Below are positions 41,334-42,204 of a DNA stretch of 42,204 nt, piece after piece. Below the pieces are notes generated by a model. It did not search any database, had not been told where the DNA came from, and was given only the letters and a program-made list of their open reading frames with translations. Both the position numbers and the translations under genes were made by a program. Within the stretch, counting starts at the first letter, position 1. Each line of letters opens with the position of its first letter. Origin of the DNA: Deltaproteobacteria bacterium (GTDB lineage Bacteria > Myxococcota_A > Polyangia > Polyangiales > Polyangiaceae). The DNA is taken from the NCBI GenBank assembly GCA_016875405.1, contig VGRJ01000031.1:1-42204 (forward strand), given 5' to 3'.

Positions 41334-42204
41334 TTAGGGCAACTCGACCACCCAACCCTGGATGATCTTCCCGTTGTTGTCGCCCCCGGCCTCGTCGACG
41401 AGCTCATCGCCAAGGCCCTGCTTCGTCAGGTACTGCGCGATGGTATTCTCGTCGACACTCCAGCTCGAAGCGGGCGCGAACGGGGCTGTGTTCGTGTATC
41501 GAGCTGTCTTCGAATACCGGATTCCACCCAGCGACACGGGAGCGGTCTCATACCCCGGGAAGTAGCCCGCGGCGCTGCCTATTGCCATCGTTGACGTCGC
41601 ATTGATGATCGGGGCGAGGCCGGTCTGGGCGCCTTGAAGAACACCATCCAAGTACGCTCGACCCGAACCATCCCCATCGTAGACCATTGCGAAGTGATGC
41701 CAGCCCGTGTCGAGCGCCGGAATGGGGCTGGTTTTGATCGACATGTTCCACGGCCCGGAGGTGTCATTGTACGTGTAGGCGTACAGCTTTCGTTCGTAGC
41801 TAACAATCGGACGAATCGCATACGCGGCGTAGTTCTCGTTCATGTCGAAAAGATGGCCATAGGTCGGATGGCTGGGATCGGAGGTCGCGTACAGCCCGTG
41901 AATTCGCACCCAGAATTCAAATGTCCACGGCCCTGACCCTCGCGCGAAGCCGGAATTGTTCACCGCAATTCGCGAGTGCTTCATGACAGAGCGCATGGCG
42001 AATAACGGCGCAGCGGAGCACACCTCGCACGCGCCCGCCTGGCAGACCTTGCCTGCGGCGCACTGGGTGTTGCACGCGCCGCAGTTCGAGGGATCGTTCT
42101 TCGTGTCGACGCAGACGTCGTTCGAGTTCGCGTCCTTGCACTGCTTCAGGTTCGCTCCGCACGTCGTCGCGCACTTGCCGAGGGAGCACACCTCACCCTT
42201 GCCG
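41334..42204 (-). CDS. Cys-rich/LamG-like extracellular protein, C-terminal part
   Basis: The frame is open to the right edge, so the N-terminus is missing; 290 residues are visible. They begin with a Cys-rich module (GKCATTCG, NDVCVD, NCGACNTQC, GKVCQAGACEVC) similar to those of the RCC1 lipoprotein. From about residue 60 of the visible part comes a LamG/concanavalin-like domain: WTFEFWVRI, HLFDMNENYAAY, GWHHFAMVYDGDGSGRAYLDGVLQG and SLGGIRYSKTARY. This is the laminin-G_3 type found in secreted proteins that bind sugars or proteins. The LamG-coding part is much lower in GC than the rest of the window. The stop TAA is at 41334-41336. Confidence 0.87.
   Translation of the reverse strand, partial: GKGEVCSLGKCATTCGANLKQCKDANSNDVCVDTKNDPSNCGACNTQCAAGKVCQAGACEVCSAAPLFAMRSVMKHSRIAVNNSGFARGSGPWTFEFWVRIHGLYATSDPSHPTYGHLFDMNENYAAYAIRPIVSYERKLYAYTYNDTSGPWNMSIKTSPIPALDTGWHHFAMVYDGDGSGRAYLDGVLQGAQTGLAPIINATSTMAIGSAAGYFPGYETAPVSLGGIRYSKTARYTNTAPFAPASSWSVDENTIAQYLTKQGLGDELVDEAGGDNNGKIIQGWVVELP

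Overview
The window is very GC-rich, with strong G/C third-position codon bias, dense packing and many GTG starts. It reads as chromosomal DNA of a myxobacterium-like member of Myxococcota, probably Polyangia/Sorangiineae. The grounds are Ser/Thr kinases with PEGA-type C-termini, many lipoproteins with Ser/Gly/Ala linkers, repeated Cys-rich 'NCGAC' modules, RCC1 and LamG surface proteins, an HDOD protein and RpoN. The taxon is inferred from content; no rRNA or other marker gene is present. I found no tRNA, rRNA, CRISPR array, IS element or phage gene.

Layout. 1-3756 (+): tail of a dihydropyrimidinase, an M1-type metallopeptidase lipoprotein and a GT-C membrane glycosyltransferase with a 9-bp repeat tract. 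3772-12068 (-): a PI-PLC-like lipoprotein, then, in transcription order, a Ser/Thr kinase, an RNA m5U methyltransferase, tilS, an unannotated 37-codon ORF and ftsH. 12167-15777 (+): mnmA, a lipoprotein, purQ, a membrane winged-helix protein and a PDZ protein. 15786-24363: a DUF1295 membrane enzyme, a MATE exporter, an RCC1 lipoprotein, two unrecognised proteins, an MFS transporter and a small Cys-rich lipoprotein. 24385-29544: rpoN, a Tat-exported DUF362 protein, a di-haem peroxidase, a cysteine-free glutaredoxin-fold protein and a ComEA-like protein. 29560-34982 (-): in transcription order, tatA, then after a 257-bp gap HDOD, bolA, an RNase HI fusion, a phosphoglycerate-mutase-like protein and a kinase-like protein. 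35120-40925: a lipoprotein, GNAT, a membrane protein, Fur, an L,D-transpeptidase and a glutaryl-CoA-dehydrogenase-like enzyme. 40926-41333 is non-coding, with palindromes and a tandem duplication. 41334-42204 (-) is a Cys-rich/LamG surface protein running off the right edge.

The most striking point is a run of probable pseudoenzymes in about 4 kb (28426-32513). The iPGM homologue has Gly in place of the catalytic Ser and has lost further metal and substrate residues. Its stop overlaps the start of a membrane-anchored, PEGA-bearing kinase homologue that lacks the HRD Asp and the glycine loop. Nearby is a glutaredoxin-fold protein with no cysteine at all. The mutase-kinase pair looks like a translationally coupled sensor or scaffold unit rather than glycolytic enzymes; that role is inference. 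A second notable point is the 37-codon ORF that joins tilS to ftsH by 4-nt overlaps at both ends.
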